Positions 10,700-22,140 of a DNA stretch of 64,000 nt are shown piece after piece. Numbering within the stretch: the first letter of the stretch is position 1; each line of letters begins with the position of its first letter. The stretch comes from Symsagittifera roscoffensis (taxonomy: Eukaryota > Xenacoelomorpha > Acoela > Convolutidae): NCBI RefSeq assembly GCF_963678635.1, contig NC_087069.1, positions 4,164,166 to 4,228,165 on the forward strand. Reading direction: 5' to 3'. Below the pieces are notes generated by a model that made no database searches, had not been told where the DNA came from, and was given only the letters and a program-made list of their open reading frames with translations. The position numbers and the translations under genes are program-made.

Positions 10700-11243
10700 G
10701 AATTTCCGCGCCGAATTACAGGCCGAAGTGGCTACCCAAGTGGAGCAGGAAACTGAGAATAGGAACCTCAAGGACCAAGTACTGCAGCCCCAAAGATGTC
10801 GGAGCCACAGTTCCCTCGTACAGAGGTGAAAAACTAGCCGAACTTGCCGCTACTGTCTCGCGCTACCCCTCGAAGAAACTGAATTGTGTTACTATAGTAG
10901 CCGGATTTAATGATAACTCATCTACGATTTCAGACTTTGCTATTAATTGGAGATTTTAAATAAATTTGATAAATCATAATTTTAACCCAAATGAGCTTAT
11001 TATCCCCAAAACCATCCTCTCTGCAAATAATCACTACATAAACAAAACATTTGGTGCTCTGATTCACTCTTTGATTCGCCTTATTATTACATTTCACCAC
11101 CCGATAATCCGAAATGTTTTCCGCAATCTAAACATTAATTTTAGTGCTAATATGTTTTGTAAAGATGGTCTTATTTTTTCTTTTTATGGTAATAAAATTT
11201 TCAATTTTTCGCTCGCTCAGCTAACTTGTATTTATTCACCATA
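10700..11243 (+). pseudogene. Fragment of an SGNH-hydrolase-like ORF (different element)
   Basis: A Glu/Gln-rich stretch (10700-10790) is followed, after a frame change near 10810, by an open frame reading GATVPSYRGEKLAELA then CVTIVAGFND. These resemble SGNH block II (GAT) and block III (GxND). A TAA at 10957-10959 interrupts it, and the frame continues with NPNELIIPKTILS to a stop at 11241-11243. The nucleophile block is not visible. Esterase-like domains occur in non-LTR ORF1 proteins (established), so it is likely a retroelement ORF1 remnant. It is not homologous at DNA level to the SGNH domain of the giant element. Confidence 0.4.
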
Positions 11244-11499
11244 AATTTACTCTCCTCGCTGCCAAATTATGGCCGACTAAATGCACTGACATATGTGCCA
11301 GTCGGTCATATGTGGAAGTTTGTACTTGAGAAAACGTTTAGTCTTGATTTTGAGGAGAAAAAAGTTTTTCCAAAAACTCGAATTGAACATGTCATGCTCA
11401 AGTTTCTCGCGACAACTGAAAATACAAGAAAATGAGATCAAAAGAACCAAACGACAATCGCGGGAAAGTAGTGAAACAATAGCAGCGGGAAATTGCTAT
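11244..11499. other. Short non-coding stretch with a weak open frame
   Basis: Contains an open frame in 11293-11435 with no recognisable motif, and otherwise AT-rich spacer. It could be the end of the preceding ORF in another frame. Nothing else supported. Confidence 0.3.
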
Positions 11500-11960
11500 T
11501 CGCAGTTTCTAATACATAATTCGAACAAGAGTAGAGCTGTTTTTTTCTTGGCAGAAGACGGAAAGTGATCGCGAGTGGAGAAGAAAGAAATTAGAATGGC
11601 CAAGACTGAAACATCGGTGGAAAGGCGGACAGCTGAAGCTGCCTAATGGTCCAGATCCAAAACTTGTTTCTGGAGTCAAAACTTGTTTAGTTCAAACTTC
11701 TTGAGTTAAACTTAATTACCCAATCAATTCTAGAGTTGCTTTTAAATTTAGTTACTCAATTATAGAGGTCTTGTCGGTATGTGAGTACCTAATTGAGTTT
11801 TCTTGAGTGTGTTTTGCTTTGTTATGTTGTGTTAGGGAGAGTTTTAGATTGATCCATCTGAAATGGATCAAAGGTCCACTGTCTAATAAAAAGTAACTAT
11901 ACATAAGATTCCGACCCTGTTTTTAGTGGCGTTCGAGTCTGGTTGTACCGTGTTAGCATG
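11500..11960 (+). repeat. LTR-flank repeat, second copy
   Basis: Aligns in order with 4090-4205 and 4375-4640. It includes 'gagtagagctgtttt', 'catcggtggaaaggcgg', the 9-bp-stem hairpin at 11849-11871, 'ctaataaaaag' and 'ttccgaccctgttttta'. It lacks the tail-like insertion found in the 4-kb copy. Confidence 0.6.
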
Positions 11961-13102
11961 TTAAGAAAACTTGAGAAAATTTCCGGTGCGCTTTCCGAAA
12001 GAGGCCTAGCTAACAGAGTAAAGGGGGCAACTAGGGGGACAAAAAAAAACGAGTAAAAGACGAAAAGCAACTATCAGCAACGTTGTACAGGTGCCCAAGT
12101 GTGGGGCGCTGTAAGGTTTTCAGATAGCTTGCAACTTCAGCGGACCACTGCGAGACTTGACTGGAACAGGTGACCAGCCAAGTGGGAAGGTGTTTCTCAG
12201 GAAAGGGACATGAGAGACAGAGGACACGCCAAGGAGACATCCAGCAGCGAATCAGAGCAAACTGAGAAGGGTATACAGAGGTGTTCTGTTTGGTCGAACG
12301 GGTATCGTTAAAATCCACTTTACATTATAGGAAATATGTGTGAAATTGGATATGCGGATACCCACTGTTTTGAGGAAACATTTTTTTTAGCAAAGCTTGG
12401 AAACAGGTTCTACGGACTTTCGCTCGAGAGGTTGCGCTTAAGGGTAATTTTCGGCTTAAGTGGGGTGCTAGATAGGGGGAGGTTAGAAGGGGGACTGGTT
12501 AAGATAGAGGTTGGCGCTTCAAAATTGTAAAAAAGGAGGACACATCGTAGTAACTATACAATCGATATCGTCGGTATGGTTACATTAGTAGACCCAGAAT
12601 CTAAAATGATCCATCAAAAGACTCAGAACAAGAGTTGCAACGCAAGGAGATCCAATTTTCAGATTGAGTCAGGTACCAGTCGTTTTCCACGAAAAACGTC
12701 ATAGCTTGCCTTTGAATTTTAGGTATACTTACTTTTCTGGTTTTTGTAATTTACATTTTTCTTTGAATTTTTACAATTTTTACATTTTCGGGCCAGATTT
12801 TAGAGAATTTTAACGAATCGACTAAAATTATAGACTAACAAACAAATCGTATTTCGACTTTCATCGGATTGAAATAGGGAAGGTAATTTTAGGGACTTAG
12901 TAAAGAAAGTTTTGGTGAACAGAATTGAGTTTAGGGGATTTTTTCTAATACTAGAGCTCCAGAGGTGGTACTGGGATAGTGGATCAGGTATCTCAATACT
13001 CGACATAAGGTGCGGGGAAAATCTTCAATCAGGCGAAGAAACACTTGAGCTACAAGGTTGGAAGAAGTACAAGAGTCTTGCCGAAAACTTCTGCGATAGC
13101 AA
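11961..13102. other. Non-coding, nothing recognised
   Basis: No ORF with recognisable content, no tRNA- or rRNA-like sequence and no match to the repeats elsewhere in the window. There are homopolymer A and T runs near 12040 and 12775. It is probably old LTR or host intergenic sequence. Confidence 0.4.
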
Positions 13103-13500
13103 CGAAGTGTCCCAACACTCGAGCGAAGGGTCCTTGGAGAGTAAATAAGGTTCCTGGGACAGCAACGAAGTGTCCCAACACTTGAGCGAAGGGTCCTAGG
13201 AGAGTGCCGAAGGGTCCTGTAACAGCAAGGAACTGTCCCAACACTTGAGCGAAGGGTCCTAGGAGAGTATCGAAGGCTCCTGGGACAGCAACGAATTGTC
13301 CCAACACTTGAGCAAAGGGTCCTAGGAGGGTCTATAAGTGTACTAGGACAGTACCAAAGTGTACCAAGACCCCATCGAAGTGCCCACACACTAAAGCGAA
13401 GAATCCTAGAAGATTACCAAGAAGTCCTAGGACAGTACTAAAGTATCCTAACACGAAAGAACGAAGGGTCCCAAGACCTTAACAAAGGGACGCAACACTG
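13103..13500. repeat. 63-bp minisatellite
   Basis: Repeat starts are visible at 13103, 13166, 13229, 13292 and about 13354, with the core 'tgtcccaacacttgagcgaagggtcc'-like (split here: TGTCCCAACACTTGAG then CGAAGGGTCC). The first four units are nearly identical with exact 63-bp spacing. Units decay to the right, to about 13500. Because 63 is a multiple of three, long open frames appear on the minus strand, but these are repeat artefacts. Confidence 0.85.
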
Positions 13501-13630
13501 ATTTAGGCTAAATTCGACAGGTTTTCTTGTTTAGTCTAATAGGAATTTTTTAAAATAATTTCAATCAGATTTTACAGTAGGGACTTGTATATATTAAAAT
13601 TATAGATAACGAAAATTGTCTATAAAAATC

Positions 13631-15985
13631 ATGAAGAGAAATAGGGTATCGATAAGTGAAAGAAAGGAAGCAGGACTTAAGCAAAACCAGACCTCAACGC
13701 AAAAAAACCAACACCAATGAATCCGAGAGCAATGAGGAGGAAAATTTCAGCGAAAATGGTCAACACAAGAAGCAACAAGGAACAGAAGGCGAAAGAAAAA
13801 ACAATGGAAGAACAAAACTTACCAGCAGAAGAGGCTGAACTAGAAACACCAGATCAAAGTATAGATGGCATGAAACGGAGGACGACGGAGTTAACACCGA
13901 TGCCAAATACAGAAGAACAGGAAAAGAGTACCATAGAGTTCTCACCAATAGGCAATGGAGACAAGGCGACCAAACACACCGGAGACGATAAAAGACGACT
14001 CACAAATGAAGAGAACGTCATTCACCGAGATGATTGCTGCGATGGTCGGAATGAAGCCAAGATAGAGGGGGGAGATAACGCCAGTGACCGAGTAAAGCAA
14101 AACCTTTGGGACAGTTTCCACGATAACGACGGAAACCAGGAAGGATAAAGAAGAAGCCACAAAGGAAGCAGCAGCTAGCCAAGATAAATGAGCTGATGAA
14201 ACAGAAACAACTTCATGAGAGCTGGGAGACTTCATGACAAAGTTAAATGAAATAGAAATAAAGTTCAAGTGCAGTGAGGAGGACCGCCAAGTGCTGAAAA
14301 ACGAAATAAGACAAAACAGAAACGAGAACCTACTATGTCTTAGCAAGGGCCACGGTAGAAAAGCTACAACAGATGTCGGACAAGGTAGAGACTAGCGACA
14401 AAGAGCGAGATAAACATATCAAGAAGGATATGGAAGAAAAGAAGAAACGGTACGATACCGTGAATGAGAAGTTAAGGAATCTAGAGACCAGAATGGATAC
14501 AATGAGCAAGGATTAAGCTGAAGGTTCTTGTGCCATAGAGTCCAAACTGGATGCACTCGGGAGAAAATCTATAGCACAAGATAACTAGTGGCGGACAAAG
14601 CACAGGGAATTAAAACCGACTTTGTAGGACCGCAACGGAAGAAAAGGGAGTCCACACCGCTACCCCGGATTGCATGCAACGAGCTCAATGGGAGTAGGTT
14701 CCAAGACTACTACGAAGGGTGGAACCTCAAACTCGACGATTGCACCGGGGGACTCGAGTACACATACAAGAGTAACACCTAACGCCATGACGTGGACGAG
14801 TACCTGGGAAATGATGAACAGAACACTTGAAGCATTTGCAAAAAGGAGTACAGATTTGAGTGACAGAGGAAGTGGTAAATCCAGAAAAACCTTCAAAAAA
14901 CCAAAAGAATCTAAAGACGACTCGGATGGCTGCATTGACACCTGGGTAGGAGTCATGAGACTACATCTAGAACAGGACAACCTGAATGACAAAAGGCAGG
15001 CCTGCACAGCAATACTAAGCAATCTAGAGGGCACATCACTAAAATGCGTGGTAGCAAAGAAAGAAGAGGAGCGTGATACAGCGGACAAAATCTTCGAGAT
15101 ACTGTTGAATCGAGTCGGATCGGGAATGATGAGTCATCAATCGATGATGAGATTTGAAAAAAGAAGACAAAGGGAAAACGATTCAATCGATCGATTTCTG
15201 GATGATCTTGAAAGTTTGAGGAGAAGAAGCGACCCGGAAGAATCGACGAACAGATGAAACTTCAGCATCGCTTCAAAGTTTATTGAAGGGGCGAAAAATG
15301 ACGACCTGAGAACGATTTTGGCAACGTACTATACACTATCAAAGGATAATGCACCAACCCCAGAAGAGATGAGACAGAAGTCAAGAGAGTACATTGTGAT
15401 GAAACCAAAAAAGTACCCGTTCTCAGAAGGCAGGAACATGCAAAGGGGGAGCCAACTACAAAGGTCGTCATGGTACAAGCCTAGAGACGACATGGACAAA
15501 CGTAGGTCATGCGCAAATTGTGGATCAGCGGATTATCTTGTGGCGGATTGCACGACATACATGCATCACAAAACAGTCTTTGGATACGCACCAGATTAAA
15601 AGACATGAGTCTAATGGAAGAACATGAGTTTTACAGTGGCTTGATCATCGAGATAGGCGCGAGGTGTTTTTTCTGTAACCAAGAAGGCCATTTTAGGATG
15701 GACTGTCCTTTGTTTCGGGAGGCGGTGAAGAATCAGAATCACCAGAATCAGAAATTGGCACTAGCTGCGGTGCAAAATACCAGGAATAGACAAGCTGAAA
15801 ATGACTTGAACAACAAAAAGGCAGCGGCTGGTGAATTATCAACAAAGACAGTGAAGGCCGTGACACAAGTCAAAGATGCCACGGCGGCCGAAACGAGGAA
15901 TTCACTAGAGATAAAATACGAGAAAGCAGCTGCAGAGGCGATCAACAAAGTGAAGCCAGACTTGGCGACCAAAGAAATCGAGTAA
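13631..15985 (+). pseudogene. Gag, type X (capsid plus two zinc knuckles)
   Basis: Structural polyprotein that would package element RNA. A Lys/Glu/Thr-rich N-terminus (13631-14150) is followed by a coiled-coil-like stretch (14336-14514), then the capsid-like region from about 14800 (CIDTW, LEGTSLKCVVA, FEKRRQRENDSIDRFLDDLE). A TGA at 15255-15257 breaks it, after which the frame resumes through APTPEEMRQKSREY. Zinc knuckle 1 has Tyr in place of His (CANC-x4-Y-x4-C, about 15506-15550). Knuckle 2 is canonical CX2CX4HX4C (CFFCNQEGHFRMDC, about 15665-15708) but lies in another frame. A Lys/Ala-rich tail ends at 15983-15985. Confidence 0.75.
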
Positions 15986-16019
15986 CGGCTGAAACAGGAA
16001 ATAGAAAAACAGTAATTTA

Positions 16020-17108
16020 ATGAAACACTCTGCATTAATGGCGACAGACTTTGAACCTCTGAGCAGGTCTTTGGAAACTTTCCTTACGAGGTTATCTAGA
16101 ACCAATGAACGTAGTGAAAAATCCAGAAGGGTTTTTAAGAAACCAAAATGCTATAAAGACGAATCTGATGGCTGTATTGATACCTAAATAGAGGTGATGA
16201 AACTGCATTTTGAAGAAGAGGACTTGTCAGAAAGGCAAGAGCAGTGCTCTTACCAGCATCTTGGAAGGGACAGCCCTAAACTGCGTGATGGCCAAAAACC
16301 AATACCAGCGGGACACTGCTGAGAAAATCTTTGAATTCTTGTTAAATCGTTTTGGCTCAGGGATGCAAGGACACCAAGCAATGATGCGCTTCGATAAACG
16401 GAGGCAACGTGAAGGTGAGACGATAGACAAGTTTCTAGACAATTTGGAGATGCTGAGAAGGCGTAGCCAACCAGATGAGTCGAACAAAAAGATGAACCTG
16501 GCAGTAGCCTCAAAATGCATCGATGGTGTGAAGAATGATGAGCTTTGAACAATGTTAGCGACACATCACACACCACTCTCAACGAATGCGCCAACACCAG
16601 AGGAGTTGAGACTCAAGTCAAAAGAATATCTATTGCTGAAGCCTCCGTCGAGATCGGGATATTACAAGTACAATTATGGCAATTTTAACAACGGACCAGC
16701 AAACCAAGGAAACAAATGGTACAAACCAAGGGACGATATGAACAAGAGACGCTCAAATTGCAGTTCGACGGACCATCATGTGTCAACATGCCCAACTTGA
16801 ATAGGCTTTAGCCTCGAGGATAAAGATGCATCAGCGGTCGACCATGAAAATTTCATGAGAAGAGTAATTGCAATATTCGGCCCGAGGTGTTTCTTTTGTA
16901 ACTTGGAAGATCATTTTAAATCGGATTGTCCATAATTATGGGATGCTGTAGCAGACATTAAGCATCCAAGGCATGAGGAAGCTTTATCGGGTGTCAAAGC
17001 GAGCAAGGCTCGCCTGTTGAGTGAAGCGGAGGCGCGCAGAAGAGAAAAACCCGAAAAGCTGGCAACGAAGAAGATTCAGGCGGTAAGGGAAGAGATATGT
17101 GAACAGGT
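16020..17108 (+). pseudogene. Gag, type Y, fused by deletion to RT
   Basis: Paralogue of the X gag and close relative of the element 4 gag (52640-53740). It has a capsid-like region with LEGTALNCVMA and FDKRRQREGETIDKFLDNLE (16245-16450), then APTPEELRLKSKEY. Zinc knuckle 1 is damaged (NCSSTDHHVSTC). Knuckle 2 (CFFCNLEDHFKSDC) is followed directly by a TAA (16933-16935). A Lys/Ala-rich tail runs to about 17108, where sequence equivalent to 53726-55878 is absent and the RT thumb follows. Confidence 0.7.
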
Positions 17109-17604
17109 AGCAACACCCACCCTGGAAGACCACATTGTTTGGCTCGATGAGGTCTTTGGGTGCATGAAAAGAGCAGACTTTAAAGCAAACCGTCGAAACT
17201 TGAAATCCTCAGGAATTCAATCAAGTATCGAGGAAAAATGGTGGACAGGCATGGCGTGAGGCCGGACCCGGAAGCAGTAGAGGCTGTCTTGACGTGGAAG
17301 GCTCCCAGAACGGACACACAACTCATAAGCTTCCTGGGGTTTGCCAATTATTACCGTGAGTTCATAAAAGGATATGCAGACAAGGTGTATCCCATGCAGA
17401 AGCTGATGCGCAATAAAGGAAAGTAGTTCGAATGGAGCGAAGAAGCACAGACTGCCTTCGATAACATAAAGCGGGAACTGTGCGAAGCGCCAGTGCTAGG
17501 CATACCTACAGAAAAGGGTATGTATTTTCCTGACACAGACGCATCAGTAGTAGCCATCTCAGGAATACTGCATCAGGAGCAGGGATGGAATGGAAGGACA
17601 GTTA
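17109..17604 (+). pseudogene. RT thumb - RNase H N-terminal fragment (unit 1)
   Basis: Begins at 'acacccaccctggaagaccac', equivalent to 55882, so the palm with YVDD is missing. A frameshift near 17235 is followed by MVDRHGVRPDPEAVEAVLTW, FLGFANYYREFIKGYADKVY and the first RNase H block DTDASVVAISG (about 17536-17570). A TAG at 17425 replaces a Lys codon. It is truncated at 17604 by the tandem duplication junction. Confidence 0.7.
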
Positions 17605-17661
17605 CAGTAGGGACTTGTATATATTAAAATTGTAGATAACGAAAATTGTCTATAAAAATCA

Positions 17662-19935
17662 TGAAGGGAAATAGGGTATCGATAAATGAAAGAAAGGGAG
17701 CAGGACTTAAGCAAAACCAGACCTCAACGCAAAAAAAATCAACACCAATGAATCCGAGAGCAATGAGGAGGAAAATTTCAGCGAAAATGGTCCGCACAAG
17801 AAGCAACAAGGAACAGAAGGCGAAAGAAAAAACAATGGAAGAACAAAACTTACCAGCAGAAGAGGCTGAACTAGAAACACCAGATCAAAGTATAGATGGC
17901 ATGAAACGGAGGACGACGGAGTTAACACCGATGCCAAATACAGAAGAACAGGAAAAGAGTACCATAGAGTTCTCACCAATAGGCAATGGAGACAAGGCGA
18001 CCAAAACACACCGGAGACGATAAAAGACGACTCACAAATGAAGAGAACGTCATTCACCGAGATGATTGCTGCGATGGTCGGAATGAAGCCAAGATAGAGG
18101 GGGGAGATAACGCCAGTGACCGAGTAAAGCAAAACCTTTGGGACAGTTTCCACGATAACGACGGAAACCAGGAAGGATAAAGAAGAAGCCACAAAGGAAG
18201 CAGCAGCTAACCAAGATAAACGAGCTGATGAAACAGAAACAACTTCATGAGAGCTAGGAGACTTAATGAGAAAGTTAAATGAAATAGAAATAAAGTTCAA
18301 GTGCAGTGAGGAGGACCGCCAAGTGCTGAAAAACGAAATAAGACAAAACAGAAACGAGAACCTACTATGTCTTAGCAAGGGCCACGGTAGAAAAGCTACA
18401 ACAGATGTCGGACAAGGTAGAGACTAGCGACAAAGAGCGAGATAAACATATCAAGAAGGATATGGAAGAAAAGAAGAAACGGTACGATACCGTGAATGAG
18501 AAGTTAAGGAATCTAGAGACCAGAATGGATACAATGAGCAAGGATTAAGCTGAAGGTTCTTGTGCCATAGAGTCCAAACTGGATGCACTCGGGAGAAAAT
18601 CTATAGCACAAGATAACTAGTGGCGGACAAAGCACAGGGAATTAAAACCGACTTTGTAGGACCGCAACGGAAGAAAAGGGAGTCCACACCGCTACCCCGG
18701 ATTGCATGCAACGAGCTCAATGGGAGTAGGTTCCAAGACTACTACGAAGGGTGGAACCTCAAACTCGACGATTGCACCGGGGGACTCGAGTACACATACA
18801 AGAGTAACACCTAACGCCATGACGTGGACGAGTACCTGGGAAATGATGAACAGAACACTTGAAGCATTTGCAAAAAGGAGTACAGATTTGAGTGACAGAG
18901 GAAGTGGTAAATCCAGAAAAACCTTCAAGAAACCAAAAGAATCTAAAGACGACTCGGATGGCTGCATTGACACCTGGGTAGGAGTCATGAGACTACATCT
19001 AGAACAGGACAACCTGAATGACGAAAGGCAGGCCTGCACAGCAATACTAAGCAATCTAGAGGGCACATCACTAAAATGCGTGGTAGCAAATAAAGAAGAG
19101 GAGCGTGATACAGCGGACAAAATCTTCGAGATACTGTTGAATCGAGTCGGATCGGGAATGATGAGTCATCAATCGATGATGAGATTTGAAAAAAGAAGAC
19201 AAAGGGAAAACGATTCAATCGATCGATTTCTAGATGATCTTGAAAGTTTGAGGAGAAGAAGCGACCCGGAAGAATCGACGAACAGATGAAACTTCAGCAT
19301 CGCTTCAAAGTTTATTGACGGGGCGAAAAATGACGACCTGAGAAACATATCACACACCACTCACCACTGAGACACATCACACACCACTCTCAACGAATGC
19401 GCCAACACCAGAGGATTTGAGACTCAAGTCAAAAGATTATCTATTGCTGAAGCCTCCTTCAAGATCGGGATATTACTAGAACAATTATGGCAATTTTAAC
19501 AACGGACCAGCAAACCAAGGAAACAAATGGTACAAACCAAGGGACGATATGAACAAGAGACGCTCAAATTGCAGTTCGACGGACCATCATGTGTCAACAT
19601 GCCCAACTTACAAACATGGCATGAAAGCAATAGGCTTTAGCCTCGAGGATAAAGATGCATCAGCGGTCGACCATGAAAATTTCATGAGAGGAGTAATTGC
19701 AATATTTGGCCCGAGGTGTTTCTTTTGTAACTTGGAAGATCATTTTAAATCGGATTGTCCATAATTATGGGATGCTGTAGCAGACATTAAGCATCCAAGG
19801 CATGAGGAAGCTTTATCGGGTGTGAAAGCGAGCAAGGCTCGCCTGTTGAGTGAAGCGGAGGCGCGCAGAAGAGAAAAACCCGAAAAGCTGGCAACGAAGA
19901 AGATTCAGGCGGTAAGGGAAGAGATATGTGAACAG
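17662..19935 (+). pseudogene. Chimeric gag (type X front, type Y back)
   Basis: 17662-19345 is almost identical to 13631-15315 (capsid X, same TGA at 19287-19289). At 19345-19370 it switches to the type Y sequence seen at 16553 onward. The switch falls at equivalent points of the two gags (after KNDDLR/KNDEL), so recombination between paralogous gags produced a single chimeric gene. The type Y part has the damaged knuckle 1 and CFFCNLEDHFKSDC followed by TAA (19762-19764), as in unit 1. Confidence 0.7.
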
Positions 19936-20720
19936 GTAGCAACACCCACCCTGGAAAACCACATTGTTTGGCTCGATGAGGTCTTTGGCTGCATGAAAAG
20001 AGCAGACTTTAAAGCAAACCGTCGAAACTTGAAATCCTCAGGAATTCAATCAAGTATCGAGGAAAAATGGTGGACAGGCATGGCGTGAGGCCGGACCCGG
20101 AAGCAGTAGAGGCTGACTTGACGTGGAAGGCTCCCAGAACGGACACACAACTCATAAGCTTCCTGGGGTTTGCCAATTATTACCGTGAGTTCATAAAAGG
20201 ATATGCAGACAAGGTGTATCCCATGCAGAAGCTGATGCGCAATAAAGGAAAGAAGTTCGAATGGAGCGAAGAAGCACAAGCTGCCTTCGAGAACATAAAG
20301 CGGGAACTGTGCGAAGCGCCAGTGCTAGGCATGCCTAAAGAAAAAGGAATGTATTTTCTTGACACAGACGCATCAGTAGTAGCCATCTCAGAAATACTGC
20401 ATCAGGAGCAGGAATGGAATGGGAGGACAGTTCACCGTCCCATTGCATTCGGCAGTAAGGTGTTAAGTGAAACTGAGATGAAATATGGTGTACCGGAAGC
20501 AGAAAAGTTTGCAGTCAGTACATAAGTGGAAAAATACCGCGCAATCTTGGGGATCGCTCCCTTTAAGTTACGCGTGGACAACAGAGCGTTATCGTGGTTG
20601 AAGACATAATCGGTGGATCAGAGTTATATTGGTAGATGGATAGTAAGGTTAGATGGCTACCACATGATAATCGAGCACATGATGCGTGACAAGCACCAGA
20701 ATGATGACAGCCTCAGCTAG
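19936..20720 (+). pseudogene. RT thumb and RNase H, element 2
   Basis: Same deletion entry point as unit 1 (equivalent to 55882). After a frameshift near 20065 the frame stays open through MVDRHGVRPDPEAVEAD, FLGFANYYREFIKGYA, the RNase H block DTDASVVAIS (about 20356-20385, carrying catalytic Asp) and a Glu block (PEAEKFAV, near 20490-20515). Stops follow at 20523, 20607 and 20718. The palm with YVDD is absent, so no polymerase could be made. Confidence 0.75.
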
Positions 20721-22140
20721 AAGACCGAGTTCTATGAAAGATTGGAACAGAAGCAAAGCAATCAGGCAGATGTCAAGGAAGGGTTCTCGTTTCTGGACAA
20801 AGAAACTTATGAAGCGCTTCCCTTGACGAGATGGTTGGAAAAGTCTGGACATCCAATTCCAGGACATCCTGAGTTACCTGTAGAGAAAGCAGCCGAGATA
20901 AAGATTCTATCCAAGAAGGACTCGGTGCCCTTGGATCTGTTGCTGCGCTCAAACCTGGTCCAGCAGGAACTCTCTCACATGAACATAAACAGCCTCTCAT
21001 TATTGGATAAAACGGTGCAGGTCAAACCGCAAGTGATGCGGATGTTGGATGGAGTGTTAGAGAGAGAAGTGACCAGAGATGACCCCGAGTGGGCAGCAGC
21101 TATGGCATCACTGACAGTCAGAGAGAAGGTGAAGATCATGTCGTCAAGACGACAACACAAAGAAAATGAGAGGGATTGTAGGACAATAGTTCAGCAACTA
21201 GTATCTTCAATACCCCAAGAAGTTTTAAGAAGTACCTCATAGAAACGGAAAGAACAGGGGAACGACACTTAAAAGAGAACTGTTACCTTTGAAGACCAGC
21301 AGAAGGAAGGTGAGGAAGTTAATCGAAACCTGGAGCAAGTAAATTTGTCCGGGGAGACGAATGGTGAGGAGGGAGGGCGGGTTCAGATGGATGAACAGAA
21401 CGCACAGAATTGATCCACGGGAGGAAACGTGCGCCATCGCAGACTCTTCAATAGACGACGATTCCCGGAGTTCACCTACTCAGACAGGAACTCGAGCTCA
21501 GGATCGGAACTGTCAGAGCTAGCGATCCACACACTACTAGTGGAGACTCGAGCAAGGGATCTGGACAGGGAGGTATATCATGACCCTGACAGTGATCGCT
21601 ACCTGATACCAGATGAAAGAGTCTTTGACAACGCAGCAGATGATCTGGAAACAAAAGCGGTATCGAAACATTCGATAAATTTTTGCCACAAAAAAGAGGT
21701 AGTCAGGACTGATTTTCAACCGTTCGAACAAGAAACACAGCCGTTGGCGAAGATTTGGTGCATTAAGATGGAAAAAGACAGGCATCCGCCGGGCTGAATA
21801 GTCAGATGAGGGTCAAGAAGACGTACTTGAAGGCGAGATACAGACTCTCGGACCTACTAAGAGCGCAGAGAAATGACCGCATGACGAGCAACCTGAAAAA
21901 GTGGATCGAAAATGGAGCTCCGGACAAAGGTGACCTGGAGGAAGAGAGTTACCGCTTTTTGAGACAGTACTTCATTCTAAAAGAGGGAAGGTTATATCTG
22001 AACAAGAAAGGGATCGTGGCTTGCAAGAGAAGAGAAGAAGACAAAGTCCTGTACAATTATAACGCTATAGTCTTGCCGCAACTCTATCAAACAGAACATT
22101 TTTCAGGTCGCATGATCAGATGGGCCATCAGCGAATCGAG
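20721..22140 (+). pseudogene. RNase H-integrase connector region
   Basis: About 400 residues equivalent to 56640-58130 of element 4. The first half (20742-21242) is open and predicted helical (VQQELSHMNINSLSLLDKT, EKVKIMSSRRQHK). A Ser/Asp-rich segment follows (SSSGSELSELAIHTLLVE), then an Arg/Lys-rich helical segment (MRVKKTYLKARYRLSDLLRA) leading to the integrase N-terminus. The nucleotide motif TTTGTCCGGGGAG is present once (21344-21356), against three times in element 4. I know of no domain name for this insert. Confidence 0.65.

Larger units (their letters stand above)
13573..17604 (+). mobile_element. Element 2, first tandem unit (gag-gag-RT fragment)
   Basis: Starts 'tacagtagggacttg' (13573) and ends abruptly at 17604 inside RNase H ('ggacagt'), where the same 'tacagtagggacttg' begins again. 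The offset to the second unit is about 4032 bp, so this is a tandem duplication. It contains two related gag genes one after the other (X type then Y type) and a fused RT thumb/RNase H fragment. The protease and N-terminal RT are missing. Confidence 0.75.

Noticed and set aside
12931-13389. 152-codon minus-strand repeat protein.
   Set aside because: Produced by the 63-bp minisatellite, whose length is a multiple of three.
17707-18378. 223-codon minus-strand ORF over the gag N-terminus (also 13942-14346).
   Set aside because: Shadow of the Lys/Glu-rich gag coding strand; it is duplicated only because the tandem unit is.
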